Shown here: positions 14,544 to 23,798 of the stretch, one piece after another
Layout of the letters: the number at the start of each line of letters is the position of its first letter
How positions within the stretch are numbered: position 1 is the first letter of the stretch
From: Chromatiales bacterium
Lineage (GTDB): Bacteria; Pseudomonadota; Gammaproteobacteria; Chromatiales; Chromatiaceae
Assembly (NCBI GenBank): GCA_030145425.1
Contig: JAQYVO010000038.1
Coordinates: 1-34,335 of the forward strand
DNA: 34,335 bases
Reading direction: 5' to 3'
Notes under the pieces: generated by a model
Told to the model about the DNA's origin: nothing
Databases searched by the model: none
What the model saw: the letters and a program-made list of their open reading frames with translations, nothing else
Translations under genes and position numbers: made by a program

Positions 14544-15911
14544 ATGATGATAAGAGTCTTTGGGGCGATGCTGTTTCTCGTGGCTCTCCCGGGCCTGGCC
14601 AAGGGGCCGGTACACGAGTTTCTCCTGGATAATGGCCTCAAAGTCATCGTCAAGGAGGACAACCGGGCTCCCATCGTGGTCAGCCAGGTTTGGTACAAGG
14701 TGGGTGCATCCTATGAACCCGCAGGCGTCACGGGCGTATCCCACGTCCTCGAGCATATGATGTTCAAGGGTACCGATGACCATCCTCCCGGTGAGTTTTC
14801 CAGAATCATCGCCGCTAACGGGGGGCGGGAGAACGCATTCACCGGGCGTGACTACACCGCCTACTTCCAGACGCTTTCCAGGGACCGATTGGAAATCTCA
14901 TTCGAACTGGAAGCGGATCGAATGCGCAACCTGACCCTGGGACAAAAAGAGTTCGCAAAAGAGATCGAAGTGGTAAAGGAGGAGCGCAGACTCAGAACGG
15001 AGGACAAGCCCACGTCCCTCACGTACGAGCAGTTGTCTGCGGTCGCCTATCGCAATCTTCCCTACGCAAACCCGGTAATCGGCTGGATGAGTGATCTGGA
15101 GAACATGACCGTGGAGGATCTGAAACACTGGTACCGTCTTTGGTATGCGCCGAACAATGCCACGTTGGTGGTGGTGGGAGATGTTGATCCGCAGGAGGTG
15201 CTTAAGCTGGCCAAGCGCCATTTTGGACCCCTGAAATCCGAAAAGATCCCCGTCCAGAAACCCCGTGTCGAACCCCCCCAGCGAGGGGAGACCCGCGTGA
15301 CGGTGCGGGCACCGGCAAAGGAGCCTTACGTGGTTTTCGGTTATAAGACGCCGGTACTGGCCCAGGCGCAAACCGAATGGGAGCCCTATGCCCTGGAGAT
15401 GCTCAGCTCCATTCTGGATGGAGGCAGCAGTGCCCGATTCACGCGGAGTCTGGTAAGGGGAGAGGAGATTGCCGCATCTGCTGGTGCATCCTACAGCGCC
15501 TTCTCGCGACTGCCGGGGATGCTTCTGGTGGATGGGTCGCCGGCACCCGGCCACGATATCGGACAACTGGAACAGGCACTGAGGGCCCAGGTCGAACTGC
15601 TGAAGAAAGAACTGGTCAGCGAGCAGGAACTGGAGCGGGTGCGTGCTCAGGTGATCGCGGGCAAGACCTACGAGCTGGATTCCGTGTTCTCTCAGGCCAT
15701 GCAGATCGGTACCCTGGAGACCATAGGGCTGGATTGGCGGCTCATAGACGAATATGTGGAGCGCATCGGACAGGTTACCCCGGAACAGGTGCGTCAGGTG
15801 GCGCGGAAGTATCTTAAGGATGATTACCTTACGGTTGCCGTTCTGGACCCTTTGCCTCTGGATAACGACAAACCGCTGGCCGCGGCAGGAGGTCATCATG
15901 GTGCTCACTAG
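14544..15911 (+). CDS. M16 family zinc metallopeptidase (active subunit)
   Basis: The 455-residue product is a pitrilysin/PqqL-type peptidase. An N-terminal hydrophobic stretch (MLFLVALPGLAKG, residues 9-21) suggests export to the periplasm. The inverted zinc motif HVLEH is at residues 67-71 and the third ligand lies in EVVKEERR (E146 or E147), so the catalytic site is intact. A second M16 gene overlaps its end by 14 bases, the usual arrangement for a two-subunit enzyme in which one subunit has zinc and the other has the substrate-binding residues. Start is ATG 14544 (or the adjacent ATG 14547), with GGGAG just upstream. This pair next to ftsYEX is common in gammaproteobacteria; the natural substrates are not known. 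Confidence 0.92.
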   Translation: MMIRVFGAMLFLVALPGLAKGPVHEFLLDNGLKVIVKEDNRAPIVVSQVWYKVGASYEPAGVTGVSHVLEHMMFKGTDDHPPGEFSRIIAANGGRENAFTGRDYTAYFQTLSRDRLEISFELEADRMRNLTLGQKEFAKEIEVVKEERRLRTEDKPTSLTYEQLSAVAYRNLPYANPVIGWMSDLENMTVEDLKHWYRLWYAPNNATLVVVGDVDPQEVLKLAKRHFGPLKSEKIPVQKPRVEPPQRGETRVTVRAPAKEPYVVFGYKTPVLAQAQTEWEPYALEMLSSILDGGSSARFTRSLVRGEEIAASAGASYSAFSRLPGMLLVDGSPAPGHDIGQLEQALRAQVELLKKELVSEQELERVRAQVIAGKTYELDSVFSQAMQIGTLETIGLDWRLIDEYVERIGQVTPEQVRQVARKYLKDDYLTVAVLDPLPLDNDKPLAAAGGHHGAH

Positions 15912-17235
15912 GGGGGTAGCCATTTGCCTGTGGAGTCTACTGGTGGCTGGACTTCCGGCATTCCAGGCAGCAGCCGGGCCGGAGATTCAGGAATGGACCA
16001 CCGAAAACGGTGCCCGCGTCCTGTTCGTGGAGGCATCGGACCTGCCGATGGTCGATGTGCGCGTCGTGTTCGATGCCGGCAGCGCCAGGGACGGGGACAC
16101 CCCGGGACTGGCCAACATGACAAACCAACTGCTCACCGAAAGTGCGGGTGAGTGGAACACGGATCAGATTGCCGAACGCATGGAGGCCGTGGGTGCAGAG
16201 CTGGGCAGGGGGGCCGGTCGGGATAGGGCCTGGGTTTCATTGAGAACCCTGACTGAGCCGAGAGCCTTCGAGACATCGGTTGAGACCATGACTGTCCTGT
16301 TGAACTCCCCCAGGTTCAAATCCAATGAACTGGAACGGAGGCGCAAACTTATGCTGACCGCCGTCCGGCGGGGTGAGCAGAAACCGGGCACGGTGGCGAG
16401 CAAGGCATTTTACCGGGCGCTGTTCGGGGAGCATCCTTACGCCACCCCGCAAGGGGGGACCCTGGAGTCTCTTCCGGCCATTTCCCGGGAACAGGTGGTG
16501 GCATTCTATAAACGCCATTATGTTGCCAAAAACGCGCTTGTGGTGATCGTGGGCGCCCTGGACAGGCAAGGGGCGGAGCAGTTGGCGAAAAGGCTGGTCA
16601 GCAGCCTGCCGATGGGGGAAAAGGTCCGGGAACTGCCCAAGGTAAAGATGCTGGAGCAGGAAAAGGTCATCAAGCGCAGTTTTCCCTCCAGCCAGAGCCA
16701 CATCCTCATGGGCCAGCCCGGCATGCACCGCGGCGATCCCGACTATTTCGTTCTGTACCTGGGAAACCATATTCTGGGTGGTTCCGGTCTGGTTTCACTG
16801 CTCAGTGAACAGGTGCGCGAACAGCGGGGGCTGTCTTACAGCGTCTACAGCTATTTCTCTCCCATGCGCCGCGACGGCCCGTTCATCGCGGGTGCCCAGA
16901 CCCAGAACGCCAAGGCCCGGGAGGCCATGGATGTTATGCGGGCCACTTTGAAACGATTCATTGACGAAGGGCCAACGGAGGAGGAACTGACGGCGGCAAA
17001 GAAGAATATCACGGGAGGGTTTCCCCTGCGCATCGCCAGCAACGGAAAGATTGTGGGATACCTGGCGATGATAGGGTTTTATGGGCTCCCGTTGGATTAT
17101 CTGGATACGTTTACGGGCCGAATCGAGGCGATTACCGCGGAGCAGATACAGGACGCCTTTCGCCGCCGGCTGCATCCGGAACGCTTCGTTACCGTGGTTG
17201 TGGGCGATGGGAAAGCGGCACAACCCGAGGGCTGA
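15898..17235 (+). CDS. M16 family peptidase-like protein lacking the zinc motif
   Basis: This 445-residue protein is the partner of the upstream M16 peptidase. It has a signal-peptide-like start (VAICLWSLLVAGLPAFQAAAG) and the M16 fold segments, but where HxxEH should stand the sequence is GLANMTNQLLTESAG, so zinc cannot bind. The C-terminal half keeps REQRGLSYSVYSYFS, the conserved Arg/Tyr region that holds substrate in such pairs. It is therefore expected to be a non-catalytic subunit completing the chamber. The ATG at 15898 has a strong AGGAGG five bases upstream and overlaps the first gene, so translation is coupled; the frame is open further upstream but lacks such a signal. rsmD begins inside its last 29 bases. 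Confidence 0.92.
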   Translation: MVLTRGVAICLWSLLVAGLPAFQAAAGPEIQEWTTENGARVLFVEASDLPMVDVRVVFDAGSARDGDTPGLANMTNQLLTESAGEWNTDQIAERMEAVGAELGRGAGRDRAWVSLRTLTEPRAFETSVETMTVLLNSPRFKSNELERRRKLMLTAVRRGEQKPGTVASKAFYRALFGEHPYATPQGGTLESLPAISREQVVAFYKRHYVAKNALVVIVGALDRQGAEQLAKRLVSSLPMGEKVRELPKVKMLEQEKVIKRSFPSSQSHILMGQPGMHRGDPDYFVLYLGNHILGGSGLVSLLSEQVREQRGLSYSVYSYFSPMRRDGPFIAGAQTQNAKAREAMDVMRATLKRFIDEGPTEEELTAAKKNITGGFPLRIASNGKIVGYLAMIGFYGLPLDYLDTFTGRIEAITAEQIQDAFRRRLHPERFVTVVVGDGKAAQPEG

Positions 17236-17824
17236 AAGAGGCGGGGAGACCCCAGGACAGACCAATCGGGTTCGCATCATCGGGGGTGAACACCGCGGTC
17301 GCAGGCTTGGTTTTCCTTCTGTACCCGGGCTCAGGCCAACGCCTGACATTGTCCGCGAAACGCTGTTTAACTGGTTGCAGCCGGTTTTGCCCGGTGCCGT
17401 CTGTCTTGATCTGTTTGCGGGAAGCGGCGCGCTAGGCCTGGAAGCCGCCTCTCGGGGTGCGGGCAGGGTGACCATGGTGGACAGCTCCGCTGTCGTGGCC
17501 GCACAGATAAGGGAGAACGTGGAACTCCTGCGCCTGAAACAGGTGCGGGTGGAGCAGGCGGATGCCTCGTCATGGCTTGAGCGAACGACCCCGGAGCCGG
17601 CCGATATTGTTTTCCTCGACCCCCCCTACGATGATGGCAATCTGCTGGAGGCTTCCTGCACGCTGCTGGAACGCGGGGGTTGGCTCAAGTCGGATGCACG
17701 GATATATATAGAGGTGGAAGCGGGGAGCCCCCTTGCGACCCCTGGCGCGCTCTGGAATCAGATACGTCAGAAACGCTCCGGCAAAGTATGCTATTCCCTC
17801 TACAGCAACCGGCGACCCGGGTAA
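17207..17824 (+). CDS. rsmD: 16S rRNA (guanine-966-N2)-methyltransferase RsmD
   Basis: The 205-residue product is a class I SAM-dependent methyltransferase that modifies G966 of 16S rRNA. It shows the family lead RVRIIGGEHRGRRL, the RPTPDIVRETLFNWL segment, the SAM site LDLFAGSGALGLEAASRGA and the catalytic DPPY motif (FLDPPYDDG). I take the ATG at 17207, which overlaps the M16 gene by 29 bases and gives a length close to E. coli RsmD (198 aa). The rsmD-coaD order, here with a 183-base gap, is widely conserved. Confidence 0.94.
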   Translation: MGKRHNPRAERGGETPGQTNRVRIIGGEHRGRRLGFPSVPGLRPTPDIVRETLFNWLQPVLPGAVCLDLFAGSGALGLEAASRGAGRVTMVDSSAVVAAQIRENVELLRLKQVRVEQADASSWLERTTPEPADIVFLDPPYDDGNLLEASCTLLERGGWLKSDARIYIEVEAGSPLATPGALWNQIRQKRSGKVCYSLYSNRRPG

Positions 17825-17952
17825 TCGTTTGCCTGCCCACCAGCCGGCTGACAGGTTCAGGGGGGTTCTAAGGGGTCTGCGAAAAGGCGTGGGAAGTTGG
17901 AAGTGGCCACCGTTCTTGTCGGAGGCGTACCGGATCGCATGAGATTTATCAT

Positions 17953-18475
<523 letters not shown>

Positions 18476-18619
18476 TGAACAGCCCGGGGCAGACGTCCCT
18501 GGCGTAAGTGGTTTGGCAGGGCTCGGCACGCCGGGATGAATGGACCGGGAAGTATCTGTTTTCTTTTTGTAGAATGTACACTCACCCCGTCAGGATTGGG
18601 TGCAGGATCAGGAGTTTGA

Positions 18620-18874
<255 letters not shown>

Positions 18875-18924
18875 CGCGAGTCCGCGGACGAAGAAGCGCG
18901 GATATTCCCTTGGGAGGCGCTAAA

Positions 18925-19179
18925 GTGAAATTCAGTCCATGCCGGGATGCCTGCACCCATGACGGCACCCACTGCCAGGGGTGCGGCCGCAGTCATAAGG
19001 AAGTTGCCCGAACCAAGGCGCTGGTCGCCTCCGTGGTTCAGTTCACCCTGGATAACGAATTCGAGAATATCGAAGAATTCACCACCTACGTCGGTATCAA
19101 AGCTGCCAGGAAAGTACGTGCGGCCCTTGCCGAGCGGGAAGCTGGCAACCCGGGTATCGGGATCAAGATAGGGAAGTAA
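18925..19179 (+). CDS. small DUF1289-like cysteine-rich protein
   Basis: The 84-residue protein has an N-terminal four-cysteine knuckle, SPCRDACTHDGTHCQGCGRSHKEVAR, matching the DUF1289 pattern (C-x3-C, then C-x2-CGR and a T/S-x2-E). The rest is a helical segment (ALVASVVQFTLDNEFENIEEF) and a basic C-terminus. The four cysteines could hold zinc or iron-sulfur; no function is known to me. I choose the GTG at 18925 because GGGAGG stands seven bases upstream; a TTG 15 bases earlier would precede that site. It lies 50 bases behind the ferredoxin gene and 51 before mutM. Confidence 0.75.
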   Translation: MKFSPCRDACTHDGTHCQGCGRSHKEVARTKALVASVVQFTLDNEFENIEEFTTYVGIKAARKVRAALAEREAGNPGIGIKIGK

Positions 19180-19230
19180 GCCCCGCAGCCGGACCGGCGG
19201 GCAGCCGGTAAACATTTTCTGTGCGATGCC

Positions 19231-20058
19231 ATGCCCGAACTTCCTGAAGTTGAAACCACGCGAAGGGGAATTGAGCCCCACATCAAGGGCCTGCGAGTCG
19301 AGGCCGTAAAGATCAGGAATTCACGCCTGAGATGGCCCGTACCCCCAACACTGCCCGACAGCCTTATCGGTCGGCAGATCCTGGAGGTGGAGAGGAGGGG
19401 CAAGTACCTGCTGTTCCGAACCGATGGGGCAGAGACCATGATCGTCCACCTTGGAATGTCCGGCTCCCTTTCTATTTCGAAGGACACAAACAGCACAGGG
19501 GCGCCAGGACCCCACGACCATCTTGACTGGCTGTTTCCCGGCGGTATCTGCATGCGGTTGCGGGACCCGCGTCGTTTCGGCGCGGTATTGATGACAGAAG
19601 GCGACCCACTGGCACATCCCCTGCTGCGGCATCTGGGTCCGGAACCCCTTGAATCCGGGTTCACGTCGGATTACCTCCATGCAACCGCCCGCTCCCGGCG
19701 AGTGACGATCAAACAGCTCATCATGGACAGCCGGGTTGTGGTGGGTGTGGGGAACATCTATGCCAGCGAAGCGCTTTTTCTCAGCGGCATCCGCCCCGGC
19801 CGTGCTTGCCATCGGGTCTCCCGGCTCCGTTGCCATGTCCTCAGGGATGCCATAGTTCATGTGTTGAGAGAGGCGATCGGGCAGGGTGGCACCACATTGC
19901 GTGATTTCGTGCGTGAGGATGGACGGCCGGGATACTTTCAACAACAGTTGAAGGTTTACGGTCGCAGCGGACTCCCCTGTCATAACTGTGGTGCCCCGGT
20001 GCGCCAGCGCAGGATCGGCCAAAGGTCGAGCTTTTATTGCCCGGTCTGCCAGCGCTGA
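19231..20058 (+). CDS. mutM: formamidopyrimidine-DNA glycosylase
   Basis: MutM (Fpg) removes 8-oxoguanine and ring-opened purines from DNA and cuts the abasic strand. The 275-residue product begins MPELPEVETTRRG, giving the catalytic Pro and Glu after removal of the first Met; RRGKYLLF contains the conserved lysine near position 57. QLIMDSRVVVGVGNIYASEALF is the helix-two-turn-helix, and a C-terminal zinc finger C-x2-C-x16-C-x2-C (CHNCGAPV ... CPVC) is intact. It ends 12 bases from the stop of the opposing DUF4340 gene, with no obvious terminator between. Confidence 0.97.
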   Translation: MPELPEVETTRRGIEPHIKGLRVEAVKIRNSRLRWPVPPTLPDSLIGRQILEVERRGKYLLFRTDGAETMIVHLGMSGSLSISKDTNSTGAPGPHDHLDWLFPGGICMRLRDPRRFGAVLMTEGDPLAHPLLRHLGPEPLESGFTSDYLHATARSRRVTIKQLIMDSRVVVGVGNIYASEALFLSGIRPGRACHRVSRLRCHVLRDAIVHVLREAIGQGGTTLRDFVREDGRPGYFQQQLKVYGRSGLPCHNCGAPVRQRRIGQRSSFYCPVCQR

Positions 20059-20070
20059 AACCATGCGAAC

Positions 20071-20565
20071 TTAGGGCATCACGTAATCTTTTGCGGGTGC
20101 CAGCAGGTGGTGGGGAAAGTGATCATTGATCAGGTGCAGTGTGTCGCCCACCAGCACGTAACGACGATGATCGATGGGGTGCGTTCCGCCAATCTTGAGC
20201 AGCGTGTCATTGAGCCGGAGTTCGGCCATAGGAGGTTCCAGTCCGAATTCTGCCCGGTCGGCATCAGGCAGCGGAAAGCGCTCGGTGCTGGCAGTGTTGG
20301 CGATCTTCAGCAGGCGTTCTATCTTTGGGCCGTTGCCACTGGCGGCATGGGGTTGAATCATCTGCCAGGAGCCGTTTCTCTTCTCCAGGGTAAGGGCCTC
20401 GCCGTTGCGGACAGTTAGTTCGATTTTTCTGACCTGACCGGGTTCCAGGGAGGTCAGCAGGGACATTCGACTCTCGGGTATCGGGTCCTGCCATACCCAG
20501 GCGAAGATTCCGAGTGAGGCGACCAGGAGAAAAAGCCCGAGATTGGTGATATCCCTGGGATTCAC
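20071..20565 (-). CDS. DUF4340 domain protein, short form
   Basis: The protein has one N-terminal membrane helix (NLGLFLLVASLGIFAWVW, about residues 8-25) and a periplasmic DUF4340 region (RKIELTVRNGEALTLEKRNGSWQMIQP). At 164 residues it holds about one copy of the domain, shorter than many family members. I set the start at the GTG 20563-20565, which overlaps the stop of the GldG-like gene as GTGA and gives VNPRDITNLGLF, a family-like start; a GTG 18 bases upstream is less likely. It is the last gene of a four-gene ABC transporter set and probably associates with the GldG-like protein at the membrane. Its biochemical role is unknown. Confidence 0.8.
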   Translation of the reverse strand: MNPRDITNLGLFLLVASLGIFAWVWQDPIPESRMSLLTSLEPGQVRKIELTVRNGEALTLEKRNGSWQMIQPHAASGNGPKIERLLKIANTASTERFPLPDADRAEFGLEPPMAELRLNDTLLKIGGTHPIDHRRYVLVGDTLHLINDHFPHHLLAPAKDYVMP

Positions 20566-21899
20566 AGTCTTCGTCGATGCCACCAGACAAGGATGCCGGT
20601 CAGCAGCAGCCCGGCGGGCAGCAGGATCAGAAAAACCAGTCCAATGAAACTGCCGGCAGCCTGCGACAGATCGAAGGTGCGGTCCCGAGAGATACTGGAC
20701 GGGATATCCATCAGTCTTTCTTCCCAGGTGAGCCAGCGGACCAGGTTCAGTCCCAGATCCAGATTGCCGCCGTTGCCGAGAAAGGTATTGGAGAGAAAAT
20801 CACCGTCCCCGATCACCATCAAGCGCTGCTGACGCCCCTTGTACTCGCGGGTAAAGGCGATGCCGACAGACAGCGGGCCGGCGCGCTCCCCAAGTGAGGG
20901 ATCCCGGCTGATCTCACCTTTAAGCGTGCCGGTTTCGTTCCAACTGTTGGGTAGCGTGCCCAGCAGGGGTGTTGCTTTCCAGTCCCCGTTCTCCACGGCC
21001 TCAATGGCTGCCGCCTGAGGATAGAGGCTGGTCAGATCGAAAGACTTGGTCGCCGGGTGCTCCGGGTAGCGGGGAACCAGTACCATTGTCGGATCATCGA
21101 GCCCCAGGCTCGCGGCATTGGCGTCCACCAGGGTGCCCGGCAGGACCTGCATGCCGATGGCAGCGGCAATCGGCTCCAGTCCCTGCTGGGCGCCAGGTTC
21201 CATCAGCCACAGCAGGTTTCCACCCGCTTCGATGTAATTCAGCAGCAGTCTGGTTTCCGCTTCCAGGTAGGGGTGCTGGGGACTGGCGATGACCAGCAGC
21301 GCGGTGTTGGTAGGCACGAGAGCCTCGGCGGCCAGGTTGAGTGCCTGAACTTTGTAGCCCTTGCGCCGCAGTTGTTCGCCGAACAACCCCAGGTCGTGGT
21401 TTACCTGACCCTCGAGTCGCCGTTCGCCATGGCCTTGAAGGGCCAGGATCCACCGCTCATCGGTTTGCAGCAGGCGCTGGATCGCGTCGCCGAGGCTCTG
21501 TTCATTGATCTCCCGCAGCAGTTCACTGCGGCCCTGGTATTCCAGACGCATTTCACCTGAGACCCTGATGCCCAGTTTCCTTGTGAGGGCTGGGTTTCGT
21601 GAAGGATCGACGAACGCCAGGCTGATATCCGGGCGATGGCGGCGATACCGCTCGACGATGTCGGTAATCTGCCGCCTGAGCCTGGGTTCCCCGGGTACGA
21701 ACGCTGTGATTTTCAAGGGTGATTCCAGTCTTTCCAGTATCAATACACTGCCAGGACTCAGGCTGTTTTGTGCATTGTCCGACCAATCCCAGACCCAGTT
21801 ATGACGGGTGCCCAGCCAGCCGATCAGCAGCACACCAATACCGAGCAACAGGTAAAAAAACAGGTTTTGCAGGCGGGCTTTCCTGTTGTGCTGTTTCAT
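20562..21899 (-). CDS. GldG-type ABC transporter-associated membrane protein
   Basis: The 445-residue protein has an N-terminal membrane helix (NLFFYLLLGIGVLLIGWLG), a periplasmic region resembling GldG/ABC_transp_aux (YRRHRPDISLAFVDPSRNP; LLNYIEAGGNLLWLMEPG, a ThuA/glutamine-amidotransferase-like fold segment) and a C-terminal helix (GSFIGLVFLILLPAGLLLTGILVWW) followed by WHRRRL. In Bacteroidetes the GldA/F/G complex is linked to gliding, but homologues are common in non-gliding proteobacteria where the substrate is unknown. The ATPase and permease are encoded just upstream; seven bases separate it from the permease stop. Confidence 0.83.
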   Translation of the reverse strand: MKQHNRKARLQNLFFYLLLGIGVLLIGWLGTRHNWVWDWSDNAQNSLSPGSVLILERLESPLKITAFVPGEPRLRRQITDIVERYRRHRPDISLAFVDPSRNPALTRKLGIRVSGEMRLEYQGRSELLREINEQSLGDAIQRLLQTDERWILALQGHGERRLEGQVNHDLGLFGEQLRRKGYKVQALNLAAEALVPTNTALLVIASPQHPYLEAETRLLLNYIEAGGNLLWLMEPGAQQGLEPIAAAIGMQVLPGTLVDANAASLGLDDPTMVLVPRYPEHPATKSFDLTSLYPQAAAIEAVENGDWKATPLLGTLPNSWNETGTLKGEISRDPSLGERAGPLSVGIAFTREYKGRQQRLMVIGDGDFLSNTFLGNGGNLDLGLNLVRWLTWEERLMDIPSSISRDRTFDLSQAAGSFIGLVFLILLPAGLLLTGILVWWHRRRL

Positions 21900-21906
21900 C
21901 CCTGGC

Positions 21907-22641
21907 TCAGCCGAAAGTCCGAAGGGTGTCCAGGCGGCGGATTGTCAGCGTCAGGCAGAGACCCGTCAGCAGCAGGAAATAGAGAATATCGCTGCTGAAT
22001 ACGAGGCCACTGGCCAGGCGTTGAAAATGACCGGACATCCCCAGATGGGAGAACAGGCTGCCGCCGGCCAGATCCAGAACCCACAGGAGGAGCAGCACGC
22101 CATAGCTGCTGACCGCGGCGATTGCCGGTTGCCGGGTAAGGCTTGAAAAATACAGCCCTACCGCTCCGTAGGCGGACAACAACAGCACCAGTCCCAGAAT
22201 GCAGGCGGCCAGGGTGCCCAGATCGAGTTTCCCCCCCATGAGCAGCGACAGGGGCATAAGCACAATCAACAGCAGCAGGACGCCCAACAACGTCAGCACC
22301 GACAGAAACTTTCCAAACACTATCTGGGTGACAGATACGGGGGAGGAGAGCAGCAGGCTGAAAGTGCCGCTGCTAAATTCGCGGGCGAACAGACCCATGC
22401 AAAGCATCGGTACAATCAGCATCAGGATCATGGCGGCGGAACCGAATTGGGGCACCACCAGGATGGCTGTAATGCCGGGTGCGTTCTCCAGAGCAGCCAG
22501 TCGGGGCTGTATTTGTATGAACTCTTCCAGGCGGATCAGAAATAGCCAGGCGAGCAGGAGCATGGATACCGACATCAGAATCCATGCCAGCGGTGACAGG
22601 AACAGGCTTCTAAGCTCTCGTCCTGCGACGCTCAGAATCAT
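21907..22641 (-). CDS. ABC-2 type permease (GldF-like)
   Basis: This 244-residue inner-membrane protein has about six hydrophobic helices, the first near residues 16-37 (AWILMSVSMLLLAWLFLI). The conserved AREFSSGTFSLLLSSPVSVTQIVFGKFL cytoplasmic helix is typical of ABC-2 permeases of the NosY/GldF group. The ATG at 22639-22641 overlaps the ATPase stop as ATGA. It forms the channel part of the complex. Confidence 0.87.
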   Translation of the reverse strand: MILSVAGRELRSLFLSPLAWILMSVSMLLLAWLFLIRLEEFIQIQPRLAALENAPGITAILVVPQFGSAAMILMLIVPMLCMGLFAREFSSGTFSLLLSSPVSVTQIVFGKFLSVLTLLGVLLLLIVLMPLSLLMGGKLDLGTLAACILGLVLLLSAYGAVGLYFSSLTRQPAIAAVSSYGVLLLLWVLDLAGGSLFSHLGMSGHFQRLASGLVFSSDILYFLLLTGLCLTLTIRRLDTLRTFG

Positions 22642-23564
22642 AACGGGGTTTCCCTGGTCGTGTGCCGCGTGAAAATCCGCTCAAGTTCCGTAGTGCCGGA
22701 GGTGAGTTCCTCCAGATCCCAGCCGCTGCTGACGATGCGTTCGGCGATGACGCACGCGGTGGCATCGTCTTCCAGTTCCAGGCGAAAACGGTGTTCTCCC
22801 AGGGAGTCTGCCGAACAGACTCCGGGCAGTTTTCCGATTGCCTCCAGTGCCGGCGGCCTTCCCAGACGGATGAGAAGAATGCCGCCTTCGTGCCGTGTCA
22901 ACTGTTCCAGGGGCGCCGATGTCGCGAGCCGTCCCTCGTTCATGATATATACCCGATCGCAGACGGCCTTTACCTCCTGGAGTATATGGGTGGATAGAAT
23001 GATGCCGTGGTGCTTCCCCAGTTCACGAATCAGGCCCCTGAACTCGAGTATCTGATTGGGATCCAGCCCGCTGGTCGGTTCGTCGAGTATGATAGCTCCG
23101 GGTTCGTGGACAATCGCCTGTGCAATGCCCACTCGCTGCCTGTAACCCTTTGACAGATTACCGATCAGCCGCCCTCCGTGATCAGAGAGACCGCAGCGGC
23201 CTTTGACCTTTTGCAGTGCGCCCGCGCGTTTGTGTACGGCCACTCCCCTGAGTCCCGCGCAATACCCAAGGTATTCGTCTACCGTCAGTTCCGGATAAAG
23301 GGGGGGTACCTCGGGCAGGTAACCCAGGTTTTTCTTGGCCCGCCGCGGGTGTTTTTTCAGGTTGATGCCGCTCAGCCAGATATCTCCTGCGCTGGGTGCA
23401 AGGGCACCACTGAGCATGCGCAGGGTGGTGGATTTTCCGGCGCCGTTTGGGCCCAGAAGGCCGAGGATCTCTCCGCGATTAAGATCGAAGGCCATGTCCC
23501 TGACGGCGCAGAACTCCCCGAAATACCGGTGCAGGCCGATGGCTTTTATCAGCGGTTGCTCCAT
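22638..23564 (-). CDS. ABC transporter ATPase (GldA-like)
   Basis: The 308-residue ATPase powers the Gld-type transporter. It has Walker A GPNGAGKST (about residues 38-46), the signature LSKGYRQRVGIAQAIV, Walker B IILDEPTSGLDPNQ and switch histidine ILSTHILQEV. A C-terminal extension of about 90 residues (LLIRLGRPPALEAIGKLPGV onward) is the DUF4162-like regulatory tail of this ATPase group. It is the first gene of the set. The ATG at 23562-23564 has a GAGAGGGG just before it. Confidence 0.9.
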   Translation of the reverse strand: MEQPLIKAIGLHRYFGEFCAVRDMAFDLNRGEILGLLGPNGAGKSTTLRMLSGALAPSAGDIWLSGINLKKHPRRAKKNLGYLPEVPPLYPELTVDEYLGYCAGLRGVAVHKRAGALQKVKGRCGLSDHGGRLIGNLSKGYRQRVGIAQAIVHEPGAIILDEPTSGLDPNQILEFRGLIRELGKHHGIILSTHILQEVKAVCDRVYIMNEGRLATSAPLEQLTRHEGGILLIRLGRPPALEAIGKLPGVCSADSLGEHRFRLELEDDATACVIAERIVSSGWDLEELTSGTTELERIFTRHTTRETPL

Positions 23565-23720
23565 CCCCTCTCTTCATTGGCAATAATTAACCGTCAGATA
23601 GTATCCGTTCCCGGCAAAATGCTAAACCTGTTTTTCGCTGCCAGGTAGGGTATAAGGGAGTGGGAGTCGGAATCTGTGATCCGGGAGCTATACTTTATTC
23701 CAGGGAGTCTGATATCCGCT

Positions 23721-23746
23721 CGGCCAGAATTAATCACAGGTTCCCC
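23721..23746. repeat. dispersed 26-base repeat, copy 1
   Basis: CGGCCAGAATTAATCACAGG followed by TTCCCC matches the sequence at 30371-30396 apart from one inserted base and one substitution. This copy lies in the 234-base gap between the Gld ATPase and the TAXI gene, 52 bases before the TAXI start, in the same orientation as copy 2. Confidence 0.7.
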
Positions 23747-23798
23747 AGGCAGGACCCAATAAACTGAAATACCCGGATCTGATATAGGGGAGGATTCC

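Noticed and set aside
15754-15897. Upstream extension of the second M16 gene
   Set aside because: It runs over the end of the first M16 gene in another frame; the AGGAGG before 15898 and the signal peptide there fix the start.
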